Assembly: GCA_025934735.1 (NCBI GenBank)
Contig: JAICWP010000004.1
Span: 1-64,000 of the forward strand
Source of the DNA: Terriglobales bacterium
Lineage (GTDB): Bacteria > Acidobacteriota > Terriglobia > Terriglobales > Acidobacteriaceae
Length of the DNA stretch: 64,000 nucleotides
Reading direction: 5' to 3'
Below are positions 8,781-16,876 of this stretch, piece by piece. The notes under the pieces were generated by a model. The model was not told the origin of the DNA. It saw only the letters and a program-made list of their open reading frames with translations, and made no database searches. A program made the position numbers and the translations under genes. Every line of letters starts with the position of its first letter. Within the stretch, counting starts at the first letter, position 1.

Positions 8781-10333
8781 TTGCCTCCGCCTCCCGGCTT
8801 GTTCCCGTCAAACTTGTTCTTATCCAGGAAGGGCTGCGGATATTGCGGCGGCGGGGGTGACACCTTGTCCGGCGAGATCTTCTTGGCCGTCACCAGCACC
8901 ATCAGCTCGGAGTTGCTCTTCGACAGGCTCTTGCTGCGGAAGAGCGCGCCCAGCACCGGAATGTCGCCCAGCCCGGGGATCTTGTTCATCTGGCTGGTCA
9001 CCCGGTTATCCATCAGGCCGGCAATCACGAAACTCTGCCCGTCCTGCATCTGGAATTCCGTCTCCGCCTTGCGCGTGCTCAGCGCTGGCACAACAAAACC
9101 CTGAATGGTCAGGGCGTTGGCGAAGTCCAGGGCACTGACTTCCGGCGCTACCTTCAGGTGAATGTCGCCGTTGGGCATAATTTCCGGCGTGAAGCTCAGG
9201 CGCACGCCGAATTCCTTGAACTGAATGCTTACCGCGGTAAAACCCGCCCCGGGCTGCACCATGGGGAAGGGAAACTGGCCGCCGGCCAGAAAGCTGGCTT
9301 CTTTGCCGTTCATGGCAATCAGGTTGGGTTCAGCCAGAATCTGTAGCAGGTTCTTGTTCTGTAGCGCCTTGATGATCACGCCCAGGTGAATATCGGGGCG
9401 GAACAGGAACATGTTGAGCGTGTCCTGGATGGTTTCGTTGGCCGAGAATACCGATCCGGGTTGGCGCGGAATGGAATCGGTTATCTGCTGCGGCCCGAAT
9501 CCCCCGAACTGCCCGGTGGTGATAGTGCCTAGGGTATTGGTGGCTCCGGTAGAAAGGATGTTTATGCCCAGCTGGGTGAGGGCGCTGCGGTCTACTTCCG
9601 CGAACTTCACCTCCAGCAGCACTTCCTGCGAGCCCACCGGCCCGAAGGTCAGCACGTTGACCACGTTCTTGCTGTAGGCCTGCGCGATCATGGCCGCGCG
9701 CTTGGCCACGTCTTCCGTGGACACGTGCCCGGAGAGCACAATCGCCCCCCGCGAGGGCGAGAGGTCAATGCGTTCCTCGGGGAATATGCGGTGAATTTCC
9801 TCGGCGCACGCGGTCACGTCCACATCCACCCGCAAGTCGAAGCTGCGCGAGCGCTCGGCTTCATCCCAAATCAGCAGCGAAACCTCGCCGGGGGAGCGCC
9901 CGTGCACCAGAATCTGCGTGGGCGTCACCACGATGGCGTCGGCCACGCCGGGATCAGTCACCGAAACCCGTCGCAGCCGCTCCGTGGTGTTGATGAGCAG
10001 CGATTTGCCCACCATCACCCGCAGCGGAGCTGGCCCGCCCTCTGGTGCCTCCGCCGCCGCTGAAGGTCCGCTGGGCGCCTGAGCCGCCGGTTGTGCCGGG
10101 GCGGTTGATGGTTCTGGCGCGGCTTGTTGTGCCGGCGCGGCTTGTTGTGCCGGAGCAGCTTGCTGTTCCGGCGTCGTGGCCGGGGGGTTGGTCGTGGGGG
10201 GCGCTACTTGCTGGGCCGCGGCTGCGCCTTCTGCTGCCGCCTGGCCGAAGCTGAATGTGCCCGCTGCTACGACCAGCGCCAGCACGCAACTTAGAACTAC
10301 CGCTTTGCGAACGCGCATCTTGATTGTCTCCAC
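8777..10333 (-). CDS. cpaC: CpaC/RcpA outer-membrane secretin of the Tad system
   Basis: A 518-residue exported protein. A signal peptide covers about 1-33. Residues 38-95 are a low-complexity Ala/Gln/Pro tract with repeated APAQQA units. A pilus-formation N-terminal domain follows at about 103-172 (MVGKSLLINTTERLRRVSVT), then a BON-like segment at about 175-240 and the secretin domain at about 250-490 (VLLEVKFAEVDRSAL and IPGLGDIPVLGALFRS). It forms the outer-membrane channel for the Flp pilus. The QQAAPA repeat makes the N-terminus longer than in most homologues and is likely a flexible linker in the periplasm. Confidence 0.95.
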   Translation of the reverse strand: METIKMRVRKAVVLSCVLALVVAAGTFSFGQAAAEGAAAAQQVAPPTTNPPATTPEQQAAPAQQAAPAQQAAPEPSTAPAQPAAQAPSGPSAAAEAPEGGPAPLRVMVGKSLLINTTERLRRVSVTDPGVADAIVVTPTQILVHGRSPGEVSLLIWDEAERSRSFDLRVDVDVTACAEEIHRIFPEERIDLSPSRGAIVLSGHVSTEDVAKRAAMIAQAYSKNVVNVLTFGPVGSQEVLLEVKFAEVDRSALTQLGINILSTGATNTLGTITTGQFGGFGPQQITDSIPRQPGSVFSANETIQDTLNMFLFRPDIHLGVIIKALQNKNLLQILAEPNLIAMNGKEASFLAGGQFPFPMVQPGAGFTAVSIQFKEFGVRLSFTPEIMPNGDIHLKVAPEVSALDFANALTIQGFVVPALSTRKAETEFQMQDGQSFVIAGLMDNRVTSQMNKIPGLGDIPVLGALFRSKSLSKSNSELMVLVTAKKISPDKVSPPPPQYPQPFLDKNKFDGNKPGGGGK

Positions 10334-10380
10334 TAAAACAGGTCGTTAATCGCCTGGGGGAGTTCGCTTACTGCACCGTT

Positions 10381-11211
10381 CTAGAACTTGGCCTCGTCCC
10401 GCTTGTCGCCCTTGATCATCTCCACCACGTACATGCTGGGGGGTTTGGGAGCGGCTACTACTCGCCGCACCCGGCTGCGCGCCGGCTTCGGATCCACCGC
10501 CGGGCCGCCCATGCGGTACAGCGAAGAATCGCGCAACACCGCCAGGTTCTCTTCCGAGGTGTCCAGCGGATTGCGCAGCGAAAGCTGAATGCGGCCTTCG
10601 TTGCTGGCCATGATCAGCTTCTGCGTGTCTTCCGGCGACACCAACAGCGTGATTACCGGCACGGTCTGGGGTTCGCCCTGGGCGCTACGCTGCAGCTTCT
10701 GGCCGGCCGCCAGCACTTCCACGTTTTCCAGCACCGTTGTGGTCAGCGCCTCGGCAACGCCGGGCGTATTGCCCGTCAGCAGAACGTCCACGCGAGTGCC
10801 CGGGGTGACGAAGCCAGCCACCGCCACCACTTCGTTTACCCGCACCGACACCGCCCGCATGCCGGGCGGAATGAGCGAGGGCAGGCCAGCTCCGGCGTTT
10901 TCCGCCGCCAGCTTGCTGGGCAGGATGAATTCCCCCTTGGCGATGGGCACCACGACACCCCGCCCCAGGATGTCGGCCTTGTTCTGGTAGTAACCCTGCG
11001 GCAGGTCGCTGCCGGGCAGCCGGATCACACTCAAGTCCTTATCCTCGAGCTTGCTTCCCAGTTGCAGGTCAATGGCTGCCACCACCACCTGCGTGTTTGC
11101 CTCTTTTACCGTGGCCACCGTGCGCCGCAGCGTGGTGTAAACCATGTAGCTCACCAGGGCGCCGACGCCCAGAGCCAGTATGCCAATCAACAACAGCCGG
11201 TTGCGGTTCAT
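10381..11211 (-). CDS. cpaB: CpaB/RcpC pilus assembly protein
   Basis: A 276-residue protein with an N-terminal membrane anchor (LLLIGILALGVGALVSYMVY, about 5-24), a SAF/AFP-like domain at about 42-115 and the RcpC/CpaB C-terminal domain (MRAVSVRVNEVVAVAGFVTPG, split over 127-147; DVLLTGN at about 152-158). CpaB proteins bridge the inner membrane and the secretin in Tad systems. A GAGGAG ribosome site lies seven bases before the ATG. It stands between tadE and cpaC, as in Caulobacter. The C-terminal 60 residues are basic and Pro-rich. Length and motifs are normal. Confidence 0.93.
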   Translation of the reverse strand: MNRNRLLLIGILALGVGALVSYMVYTTLRRTVATVKEANTQVVVAAIDLQLGSKLEDKDLSVIRLPGSDLPQGYYQNKADILGRGVVVPIAKGEFILPSKLAAENAGAGLPSLIPPGMRAVSVRVNEVVAVAGFVTPGTRVDVLLTGNTPGVAEALTTTVLENVEVLAAGQKLQRSAQGEPQTVPVITLLVSPEDTQKLIMASNEGRIQLSLRNPLDTSEENLAVLRDSSLYRMGGPAVDPKPARSRVRRVVAAPKPPSMYVVEMIKGDKRDEAKF

Positions 11212-11234
11212 TACTTCTCCTCGCCTAAAGAAAT

Positions 11235-11750
11235 CTAAAATCCAAGATCACGGAAAACCACACCGCCGCTGAGGTTCACCGTTCCGGTTACGCCGAAGCC
11301 GGGAACCCGCGGCAGAAACGCCAGGTTATACGGGCAAACCACCATCACTTGCGTGCCGTTCAGGCTCAACCCTCCCGTCGCGCTGGGGATCGGGTAAAGC
11401 TGATTGATCGTGATATTCAGGCCACTGGCGTTGGCCGGCCCGTTGCAGCGGTTCCAGCCTGTACCCGCGGCAATTCCGTTGTTCTGGGCGTAGCTCACGA
11501 TGGCCTGGCAGAGCGCGGCATGGGAGGTATTAGGCGTCACCGCGGCGCAGTTGGTTACCGGATTGGCGACGTCGTAATTGTTCTGCTCTACGGCCAACCG
11601 CGCTCCTTCCCGAGCTGCATTGTTCAACACCTGGTGGACGCGGATCATGTAGGCGCCTTCGGCCACTGCCAGGGACAAAAAGATCAGCAGCGGCAGCACC
11701 AGCGCCAGCTCCACGACCTGCGTTCCGCTCTGTTGCCGTTTAGTTGCCAT
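11235..11750 (-). CDS. tadE: TadE-like pseudopilin (second copy)
   Basis: The TadE signature lies right at the N-terminus: a basic head, G-T-Q-V-V-E-L-A, a hydrophobic helix (LVLPLLIFLSLAVAEGAYMI) and then NNAAREGARLAVEQN. TadE proteins are prepilin-peptidase substrates that act as minor pseudopilins. I place the start at ATG 11750 (MATKRQQ), which overlaps the end of the first tadE by 11 bases. An upstream ATG at 11771 would add seven residues and overlap more. The Glu at position 5 after the Gly is kept in the processed form. The C-terminal half is a short extracytoplasmic region ending GVVFRDLGF. Confidence 0.9.
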   Translation of the reverse strand: MATKRQQSGTQVVELALVLPLLIFLSLAVAEGAYMIRVHQVLNNAAREGARLAVEQNNYDVANPVTNCAAVTPNTSHAALCQAIVSYAQNNGIAAGTGWNRCNGPANASGLNITINQLYPIPSATGGLSLNGTQVMVVCPYNLAFLPRVPGFGVTGTVNLSGGVVFRDLGF

Positions 11751-12246
11751 ACACCTGGCTGGTTGCCTCATTGCGCATCACCGCCCGCGTGGTCATGTGC
11801 ACCGTGAATGGAAAAAAGAGAAACTTGTACGGCACCTTCACGTCCACCTCGGTGAAATTGGTGTTGATGTTATTGACCGCCTGCGGACAGTTCTGCACGA
11901 ACACTCCCGCGGAAGCCGAAGCCGGAATCAGTCCTCCGCCCGCGGGAGAACACGTGGGAGCGCCTGTGCCCAGCCCGCAGCTGCTTCCCGTAGGGTAGAC
12001 ATTCGCGGATTGCAGATAGCTGCACACCCGCGCGGCCACGTTCCCCGAGCTGGGCAGCTGGTAGCTGTTCGCCGGATCGGGGGCTACCGCGTAGCGTGCC
12101 CCTTCCCGCGCCGCATTGGTCATCACCTGATAAATGTTGAACGCCCTTCCGAATTCCAGTATCGCCAGCAAAAACGTGAACAGCACCAGCAGGGTGACAG
12201 CCGCTTCCACCATGGTGGCGCCCCGTTCTTGCCTGCCTATTTTCAT
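11740..12246 (-). CDS. tadE: TadE-like pseudopilin (first copy)
   Basis: A 168-residue TadE protein: basic leader MKIGRQERG, then ATMVEAAVTLLVLFTFLLAI with the Glu at +5, and NAAREGARYAVAPDP after the helix. The extracytoplasmic part has several Cys and ends TSQVYGN. Its ATG overlaps the prepilin peptidase stop by four bases, and its 3' end overlaps the second tadE. Sequence similarity between the two TadE copies is limited to the N-terminal helix and AAREGAR motif, so they are probably distinct subunits and not a recent duplication. Confidence 0.92.
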   Translation of the reverse strand: MKIGRQERGATMVEAAVTLLVLFTFLLAILEFGRAFNIYQVMTNAAREGARYAVAPDPANSYQLPSSGNVAARVCSYLQSANVYPTGSSCGLGTGAPTCSPAGGGLIPASASAGVFVQNCPQAVNNINTNFTEVDVKVPYKFLFFPFTVHMTTRAVMRNEATSQVYGN

Positions 12247-12806
12247 GGCCGCAAAACCGCGAATAACGTGCCCAGCGCGGCGGCTACCCCAAAGGGCGCG
12301 CGCAGCATGGCGGAGTTGCGCACATTAATGGTGGGGTGAGCCATGGCCCCTCCCCGTCCCGCCAGCCACTTGATCAGCTCGCCGATATTGCGGAGCATCT
12401 GCCCCAGCCTGCCTCGCCGCGCCGCCTGCACCAGCCCGATCACGGCGGCCGCGATCACCGCCACTTCCATGGCTGTAATCCAGCGCTCCAGTCCCAGCAG
12501 CGCCCCCAGCGCGGTTATCAACTTCACGTCTCCGCCCCCGATGGCGCCCAGCTGGAAAAAGCTAAGGCCCACCCCGAAAGCAATCAGCGTGGCGATCACG
12601 GAAGAACCAAATTCCCAGGTCATGCCGCCATGCACCAGGTGAAAGATCAATCCCGCCGCTACCGCTGCCGTGGTCATCAGCCGGGGAATCTTCCGCCAGC
12701 GGATGTCGCCCACCGCCGCCGTCAACACAAAGGCCACAATCAGGGCGTTCCACACCTCAGGGTGCGGAATGACCAGTCGGTGGCCAAGGACGACGGCGCT
12801 CAGCAT
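12243..12806 (-). CDS. cpaA: CpaA/TadV prepilin peptidase
   Basis: An A24-type aspartic peptidase of the inner membrane that cleaves and prepares Flp pilin and TadE/TadF-type pseudopilins. The two catalytic Asp residues are visible in AVGDIRWRKIP (about 31-41) and in GAIGGGDVKLI (about 87-97). About six hydrophobic segments are present. I chose the start MLSAVVL at 12806 because AGGAG lies nine bases upstream; a start 33 bases earlier is possible but has no better ribosome site. The short form without the N-terminal methylase domain is normal for Tad systems. The stop overlaps the tadE start. Confidence 0.93.
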   Translation of the reverse strand: MLSAVVLGHRLVIPHPEVWNALIVAFVLTAAVGDIRWRKIPRLMTTAAVAAGLIFHLVHGGMTWEFGSSVIATLIAFGVGLSFFQLGAIGGGDVKLITALGALLGLERWITAMEVAVIAAAVIGLVQAARRGRLGQMLRNIGELIKWLAGRGGAMAHPTINVRNSAMLRAPFGVAAALGTLFAVLRP

Positions 12807-12840
12807 GGCTTGAATCTCCTGATCTGCTTTCCCGCGCAAA

Positions 12841-12883
12841 GCGAGGCCGGCGCAAAACCGTCTGCCTGTTGCGCCAGCCTCGC
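12841..12883 (-). promoter_or_regulatory. Strong hairpin between flp and cpaA
   Basis: Two 15-base arms (12841-12855 and 12869-12883) pair perfectly on the minus-strand RNA except for one G-U wobble, around a 13-base loop. No U-run follows, so it is not a standard intrinsic terminator. Its position just after the pilin gene fits a stability hairpin or partial terminator that keeps pilin mRNA more abundant than that of the machine genes. Confidence 0.7.
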
Positions 12884-12950
12884 CGCACGGAACATGTGAT
12901 AACCGCTTCCAGCTAGCCTTGTGTTTCCGCCTTTAGCATCGGCCGCATTC

Positions 12951-13115
12951 TTAACCAATAGCGCTAGCTGTCTGGGAAAATACCGTATTGGCATTGCTGC
13001 CAACCAGACGAATCGTGCCCACCACGATGACCAAAATCACCGCCAGCATGACCGCGTATTCCGCGATGTCCTGACCCTCGTCATCCCGCCACACGTTGCG
13101 AAGAACCTCTAGCAT
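12951..13115 (-). CDS. flp: Flp-type major pilin (class III prepilin)
   Basis: A 54-residue prepilin. The leader MLEVLRNVWRDDEGQ ends in the Tad-type processing region EGQDIAEYA, with the Glu-Tyr pair of Flp pilins, and is followed by the hydrophobic helix VMLAVILVIVVGTIRL and the short tail VGSNANTVFSQTASAIG. After cleavage by CpaA the mature subunit polymerises into a thin adhesive pilus. The start ATG 13115 has GGAGGG seven bases upstream; the longer frame beginning at 13163 lacks such a site. It is the first gene of the operon and is transcribed away from the permease gene. Confidence 0.93.
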   Translation of the reverse strand: MLEVLRNVWRDDEGQDIAEYAVMLAVILVIVVGTIRLVGSNANTVFSQTASAIG

Positions 13116-13368
13116 TTGCTGCCCTCCGTGCCTTTTTATAGTTGGAGCCCGCGAAGGGCTCACTTACCTGCGTGCAATCCAGAGTACATTCCGGGCCCTG
13201 CGGCAAGATAATTTGCTCCATAGATTCAGCAACTTACATTTACTGCCCATCGTTTGATACCGGTACTGTCCGAAACTTGAGACAAAATGCCCCGGAGGCT
13301 GCCCCGAGGGGGAGACAGTTACTCCCGCCTTCGCCCAGCCTGTACAATCTGCCCGGCAGGCGCTCCCG
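13116..13368. promoter_or_regulatory. Divergent control region between flp and the APC permease
   Basis: This 253-base gap separates two divergent genes, so it must hold both promoters. On the minus strand, GAGCCC-TTCGC-GGGCTC forms a hairpin at 13145-13161, about 30 bases before the flp start and upstream of its ribosome site. A possible flp -10 (TATCTT) with a TTGCTG -35 at 16-base spacing lies further up, near 13205-13235. An 8-base palindrome TACCGGTA is at about 13258-13265. I found no sigma-54 type GG/GC pair at the right spacing. Confidence 0.4.
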
Positions 13369-14688
13369 TTGACTCGCACTCACATCCGCAAGGCCGGGCT
13401 GTTCTATCTGGTGTGGGTGATGTTCTCCTATACCACAGGAGGACCCTTCGGGCTGGAGGACCAGGTCACCACCTCCGGCCCGGGCATGACCCTCATCTAC
13501 CACTTGGTGCTGCCCCTTTTCTGGTGCATTCCCATTTCGCTGGTGGCGGCAGAACTGACCACAGCCATGCCCGTCGAAGGCGGCTTCTATCGCTGGACTC
13601 GGGCTGGCTTCGGCGATTTCTGGGGATTCCTGGCCGGCTGGTGGAACTGGTCGGCATCATTCTTGTTGGGAAGCAGTTACGCGGTGCTGTTTAGTGATTA
13701 CCTGAAGTTTTATTTCCCCTCGGTGGTGGGCTGGAAGCACTACCTGATTTCCGTGGCGCTAATAGCGCTTATTACCTATGTGAACGTGCGCGGCATCCAG
13801 TTGGTGGGGAAGCTAGCGACGGTCCTCGAACTCATGGTGCTTCTGCCCGTCGCGGTGATGTGCGTCGTGGCCTTAAGCAAGTGGCAGCACAATCCCTTCC
13901 TGCCTCTGGTCCCGCCGCACCAACCGCTGTTCCAGGTGTTTGGCGTGGGGTTGGCGCTGGGTCTCTGGCTCTATTCCGGTTACGAGCAGCTCTCTACTGT
14001 AGCCGAAGAGGTGGAGGACCCGCAGCGTACCTATCCAAAAGCGTTGGCCTGGGTGGTGCCGCTTTCCATTGCCACGTATTTCCTACCGACTCTCTGCGCG
14101 CTGGGCGCGCTGGGCAACTGGCAGCAGTGGCATACCGGCTACTTCTCAGACGCCGCTGAACTCATCGGCGGACGCTGGCTGGGCGTATGGATGACGGTGG
14201 CGGCTACCGTGGCAGCCGTGTCGCTGCTCAACAGTACCGTGCTGGCCAGCACGCGCATGCCTTTTGCCATGGCCGAGGACGGCTACATATCGCACTGGCT
14301 GACGCGGCGACACCCGCGCTACCGGACGCCAGCGGCGGCCATCGTGATTTCCTGCGCCATCTATGCCGGCTTCGCCTGGCACTCGCTGACGCAGCTGATT
14401 TCGGTATACATCTGGCTGCGCATTGCCACCTCGCTGCTGACCGTGCTTTCAGCATGGAGATTGCGGCAGAAAGCGCCCGACCTGCCGCGCGCGTTCCGCA
14501 TTCCCTGGGGACGCAAGGGCCTGATGTATGCGGTTTTGGCGCCGGTGCTGATGAGCGGAGTGGCGCTGCTGGGCAGCGATCCCTTTGGCTGGAAGTGGGG
14601 ACCGGTAGCCCTGCTGCTGGGACCGGTGGCGTATATCTTCTTCCGCCGGCGCACCGCTGCAGTGGATGCGGCCGCGGCACCGGACTAG
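13369..14688 (+). CDS. APC superfamily amino-acid or polyamine permease
   Basis: A 439-residue polytopic transporter with about 12 hydrophobic segments. The opening FSYTTGGPFGLEDQVTTSGP and the following PLFWCIPISLVAAELTTAMP match the APC superfamily, closest in pattern to the PHS branch (polyamine/amino-acid:proton symporters) where GGP-GLE/EE is conserved. It would carry amino acids or amines across the inner membrane by proton symport; the substrate is not readable. Translation appears to begin at TTG 13369, with only a weak purine stretch upstream. A later start is unlikely because the first membrane helix begins near residue 8. The gene stands alone between flp and the S10 peptidase gene. 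Confidence 0.85.
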   Translation: MTRTHIRKAGLFYLVWVMFSYTTGGPFGLEDQVTTSGPGMTLIYHLVLPLFWCIPISLVAAELTTAMPVEGGFYRWTRAGFGDFWGFLAGWWNWSASFLLGSSYAVLFSDYLKFYFPSVVGWKHYLISVALIALITYVNVRGIQLVGKLATVLELMVLLPVAVMCVVALSKWQHNPFLPLVPPHQPLFQVFGVGLALGLWLYSGYEQLSTVAEEVEDPQRTYPKALAWVVPLSIATYFLPTLCALGALGNWQQWHTGYFSDAAELIGGRWLGVWMTVAATVAAVSLLNSTVLASTRMPFAMAEDGYISHWLTRRHPRYRTPAAAIVISCAIYAGFAWHSLTQLISVYIWLRIATSLLTVLSAWRLRQKAPDLPRAFRIPWGRKGLMYAVLAPVLMSGVALLGSDPFGWKWGPVALLLGPVAYIFFRRRTAAVDAAAAPD

Positions 14689-14760
14689 TCTTTCAGCTTT
14701 TCTTTCTCTGTGGCTCTGCGGTGAAGAAGCCGCTAGTCGTGCCGACGGGTCGTGCGGCGA

Positions 14761-14766
14761 TATAAT
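14761..14766 (+). promoter_or_regulatory. Putative -10 box before the S10 peptidase gene
   Basis: A perfect TATAAT occurs here, 64 bases before the chosen start. The -35 position (about 14738-14743) reads CGTGCC and is weak, so this is only a candidate promoter. Confidence 0.4.
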
Positions 14767-14829
14767 GCCCGGTCTTGCTGATCGGTCCCGTCTTTACAAA
14801 GCAGTCCACATAAACTTGGGAGCGTGATG

Positions 14830-16479
14830 ATGCGCACTTGCGGCGTGGTGATGTCGGTATTCATGTTGACGGTGGCTTTGCTGGCGCAACAGGCGAAGCC
14901 GGCAAAATCACGGGTAAAGAAGACCAACCCCACTCCGCAAGCGACGCAGCCGGAAAGCTCGCCGGCTGCAGTCCCGGCGCCCAGCGCACCACCAGCTACC
15001 CCGGCCAAGCCAGGCACGGCCGAGGGCGGGAAGGAATCCAAAGAACTGCACTACGACGTGGCCGAGGTGCCGCCAGTGGTCACCCACCAGCAGGCCACCA
15101 TCAATGGCCGCATGCTGCGCTATACGGCCACCGCCGGGCGGCTACCCGTCAAGCGTGCCGATGGCAAGATTGAAGCGGAGATGTTCTTCGTTGCCTACAC
15201 CCTGGACGGCGAGAATGCCGCCCAGCGGCCGCTGACCTTCGCCTTCAACGGCGGCCCCGGCTCCGCCTCGGTGTGGCTGCACATGGGTGCGCTGGGCCCC
15301 CGGCGGGTGGTGCTGCAGCCGCAAGGCTTCATGCCGGCTTCTCCCTATCACCTGCAGGACAACCAGTATTCACTGCTGGACAAGTCCGACCTGGTGCTGG
15401 TGGACGCCATTGCCACCGGCTGGAGCCGCGCAGAGGATGAAGCCACAACCAAAAAGTTCCTGGGCGTGCAGGGAGACCTGGACGCCTTTGGCGAGTTCAT
15501 CCGGCTTTACATCACGCGGTACGGGCGCTGGGGCTCGCCGCTGTTTTTATTCGGCGAAAGCTACGGCACCACGCGAGCGGCCGGCCTGGCGGGCTACTTG
15601 GCCGAGCGTGGCATTTCCTTTAACGGCATTGTCCTGCTCTCCACCGCCATGGATTTCCAGACTCTGGAGTTCCAAAAAAACAACGATCTTCCTTACATCC
15701 TGATTATTCCCAGCTACACCATGATCGCCGCCTACCACCACAAACTGGCGCCGGAACTCACGCAGGATCTGGCCAAGACCCGGGCTGAGGTGGAGCAGTG
15801 GGCCTCTACCACCTATGCGCAGGCGCTGGCCAAAGGCGATGCCATGAGCCCGCAGGAGCGGCAGTCGGTGATTGACCAGATGGCGCGCTACACCGGTCTG
15901 AGCAAGCAGGTGATTGACGATGCCAACCTGCGCATTGATGTGGCCCAGTTCACACACTATTTGCTGATTGACCAAAAGCTGCGCGTGGGCCGCCTGGACG
16001 GCCGTTTTACCGGACCTGATCCCCAGGGGCTAATGGACACGCCGTTCTACGATCCCACTGAGTCGGCGCTGATGCCGCCGTTTACCTCCATGTTCAACAA
16101 CTACGTGCGCAACGATCTGGGCTACAAGACGGACATGCCGTATTACGTTTTTGCAATGGGCGAAGGCCTGTGGAGGCACTGGGATTGGGGTTCGGCGGTC
16201 AAGGGGTTCCCTGATACGGCCACGGCCCTGCGCGAGGCCATGGTGAAAGATCCGTATCTGAAGGTGATGGTGCTGGAGGGCTACTACGATCTGGCGACGC
16301 CGTACTACGCGGCCGACTACGTAATCAACCACCTCGACCTGCCGCCCAACTTCCGCAAGAACATCTCGGTGGAGACCTACGATTCCGGACACATGGCTTA
16401 TGTGAACGAGCAGGCGCTGGCGAAAATGAAGCAGGACACGGTGCGCTTCATGGATGCGTCCATGCCGGCGGGGCACTGA
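14830..16479 (+). CDS. Exported S10 serine carboxypeptidase-like protein
   Basis: About 549 residues. A signal peptide covers the first 20 residues and is followed by a Pro/Ala-rich linker to about residue 68. The alpha/beta-hydrolase core has the oxyanion segment NGGPGSASVW (about 142-151), the nucleophile Ser in GESYGTTRAAG (about 244-254), a likely catalytic Asp in the VLEGYYDLATPYY region and a His in YDSGHMAYV near residue 521. These are the S10 family landmarks. It probably trims C-terminal residues of peptides in the periplasm or outside the cell. Three possible starts (GTG 14824, ATG 14827, ATG 14830) lie in line; GGGAG at 14818-14822 gives the best spacing to 14830. Confidence 0.88.
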   Translation: MRTCGVVMSVFMLTVALLAQQAKPAKSRVKKTNPTPQATQPESSPAAVPAPSAPPATPAKPGTAEGGKESKELHYDVAEVPPVVTHQQATINGRMLRYTATAGRLPVKRADGKIEAEMFFVAYTLDGENAAQRPLTFAFNGGPGSASVWLHMGALGPRRVVLQPQGFMPASPYHLQDNQYSLLDKSDLVLVDAIATGWSRAEDEATTKKFLGVQGDLDAFGEFIRLYITRYGRWGSPLFLFGESYGTTRAAGLAGYLAERGISFNGIVLLSTAMDFQTLEFQKNNDLPYILIIPSYTMIAAYHHKLAPELTQDLAKTRAEVEQWASTTYAQALAKGDAMSPQERQSVIDQMARYTGLSKQVIDDANLRIDVAQFTHYLLIDQKLRVGRLDGRFTGPDPQGLMDTPFYDPTESALMPPFTSMFNNYVRNDLGYKTDMPYYVFAMGEGLWRHWDWGSAVKGFPDTATALREAMVKDPYLKVMVLEGYYDLATPYYAADYVINHLDLPPNFRKNISVETYDSGHMAYVNEQALAKMKQDTVRFMDASMPAGH

Positions 16480-16518
16480 GCGGCAGGATCTCTGTTGTGC
16501 TGCGCGTGAACTGGAGGG

Positions 16519-16794
16519 TTACGAATTTCTGGCGGGATGGAGTTGCCGCCGCAGGGCTTCGACTATCAAACCGGCCAATGCATAGGTGGCGGCATTAGTC
16601 ACCAGAACCCAATACAAAGAGACAGGAAAGTGAAACTGAAAACTGGCCAGCGCGATGGGTTGGGTTAGAAGCGCGAGATTCCACACCAGCGGTTTGGTTT
16701 GGATCAGGTCGGGAAAGGTTGCGGAGGCATAGAAGGCCCAGCCCGCCGCTACCAGAAACCCCACAAACGCCCACACTCCAATTCGGAACTTCAT
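16519..16794 (-). CDS. Small membrane protein of unknown function
   Basis: A 91-residue protein with an N-terminal hydrophobic helix (IGVWAFVGFLVAAGWAFYAS, about 5-24), a second hydrophobic region around 38-50 and a third helix around 58-80 (LYWVLVTNAATYALAGLIVE), ending in a basic tail. I do not recognise a family. It is convergent with the S10 gene and lies upstream of nothing on its own strand except the MFS gene, 82 bases away. A three-helix membrane protein is all that can be said. Confidence 0.6.
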   Translation of the reverse strand: MKFRIGVWAFVGFLVAAGWAFYASATFPDLIQTKPLVWNLALLTQPIALASFQFHFPVSLYWVLVTNAATYALAGLIVEALRRQLHPARNS

Positions 16795-16876
16795 GGCGCT
16801 GCACCTGCCCTTCTCAGGTGCATCATCCCACCTCTAAGTCGAAGGTGCAAGCTGGGCGCGGAACACCGGAACGCCT

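Noticed and set aside
12840-12950. Possible c-di-GMP riboswitch between flp and cpaA
   Set aside because: The GGCAAACC and GACGCAAAGC blocks of GEMM-I were not found; only the simple hairpin is supported.
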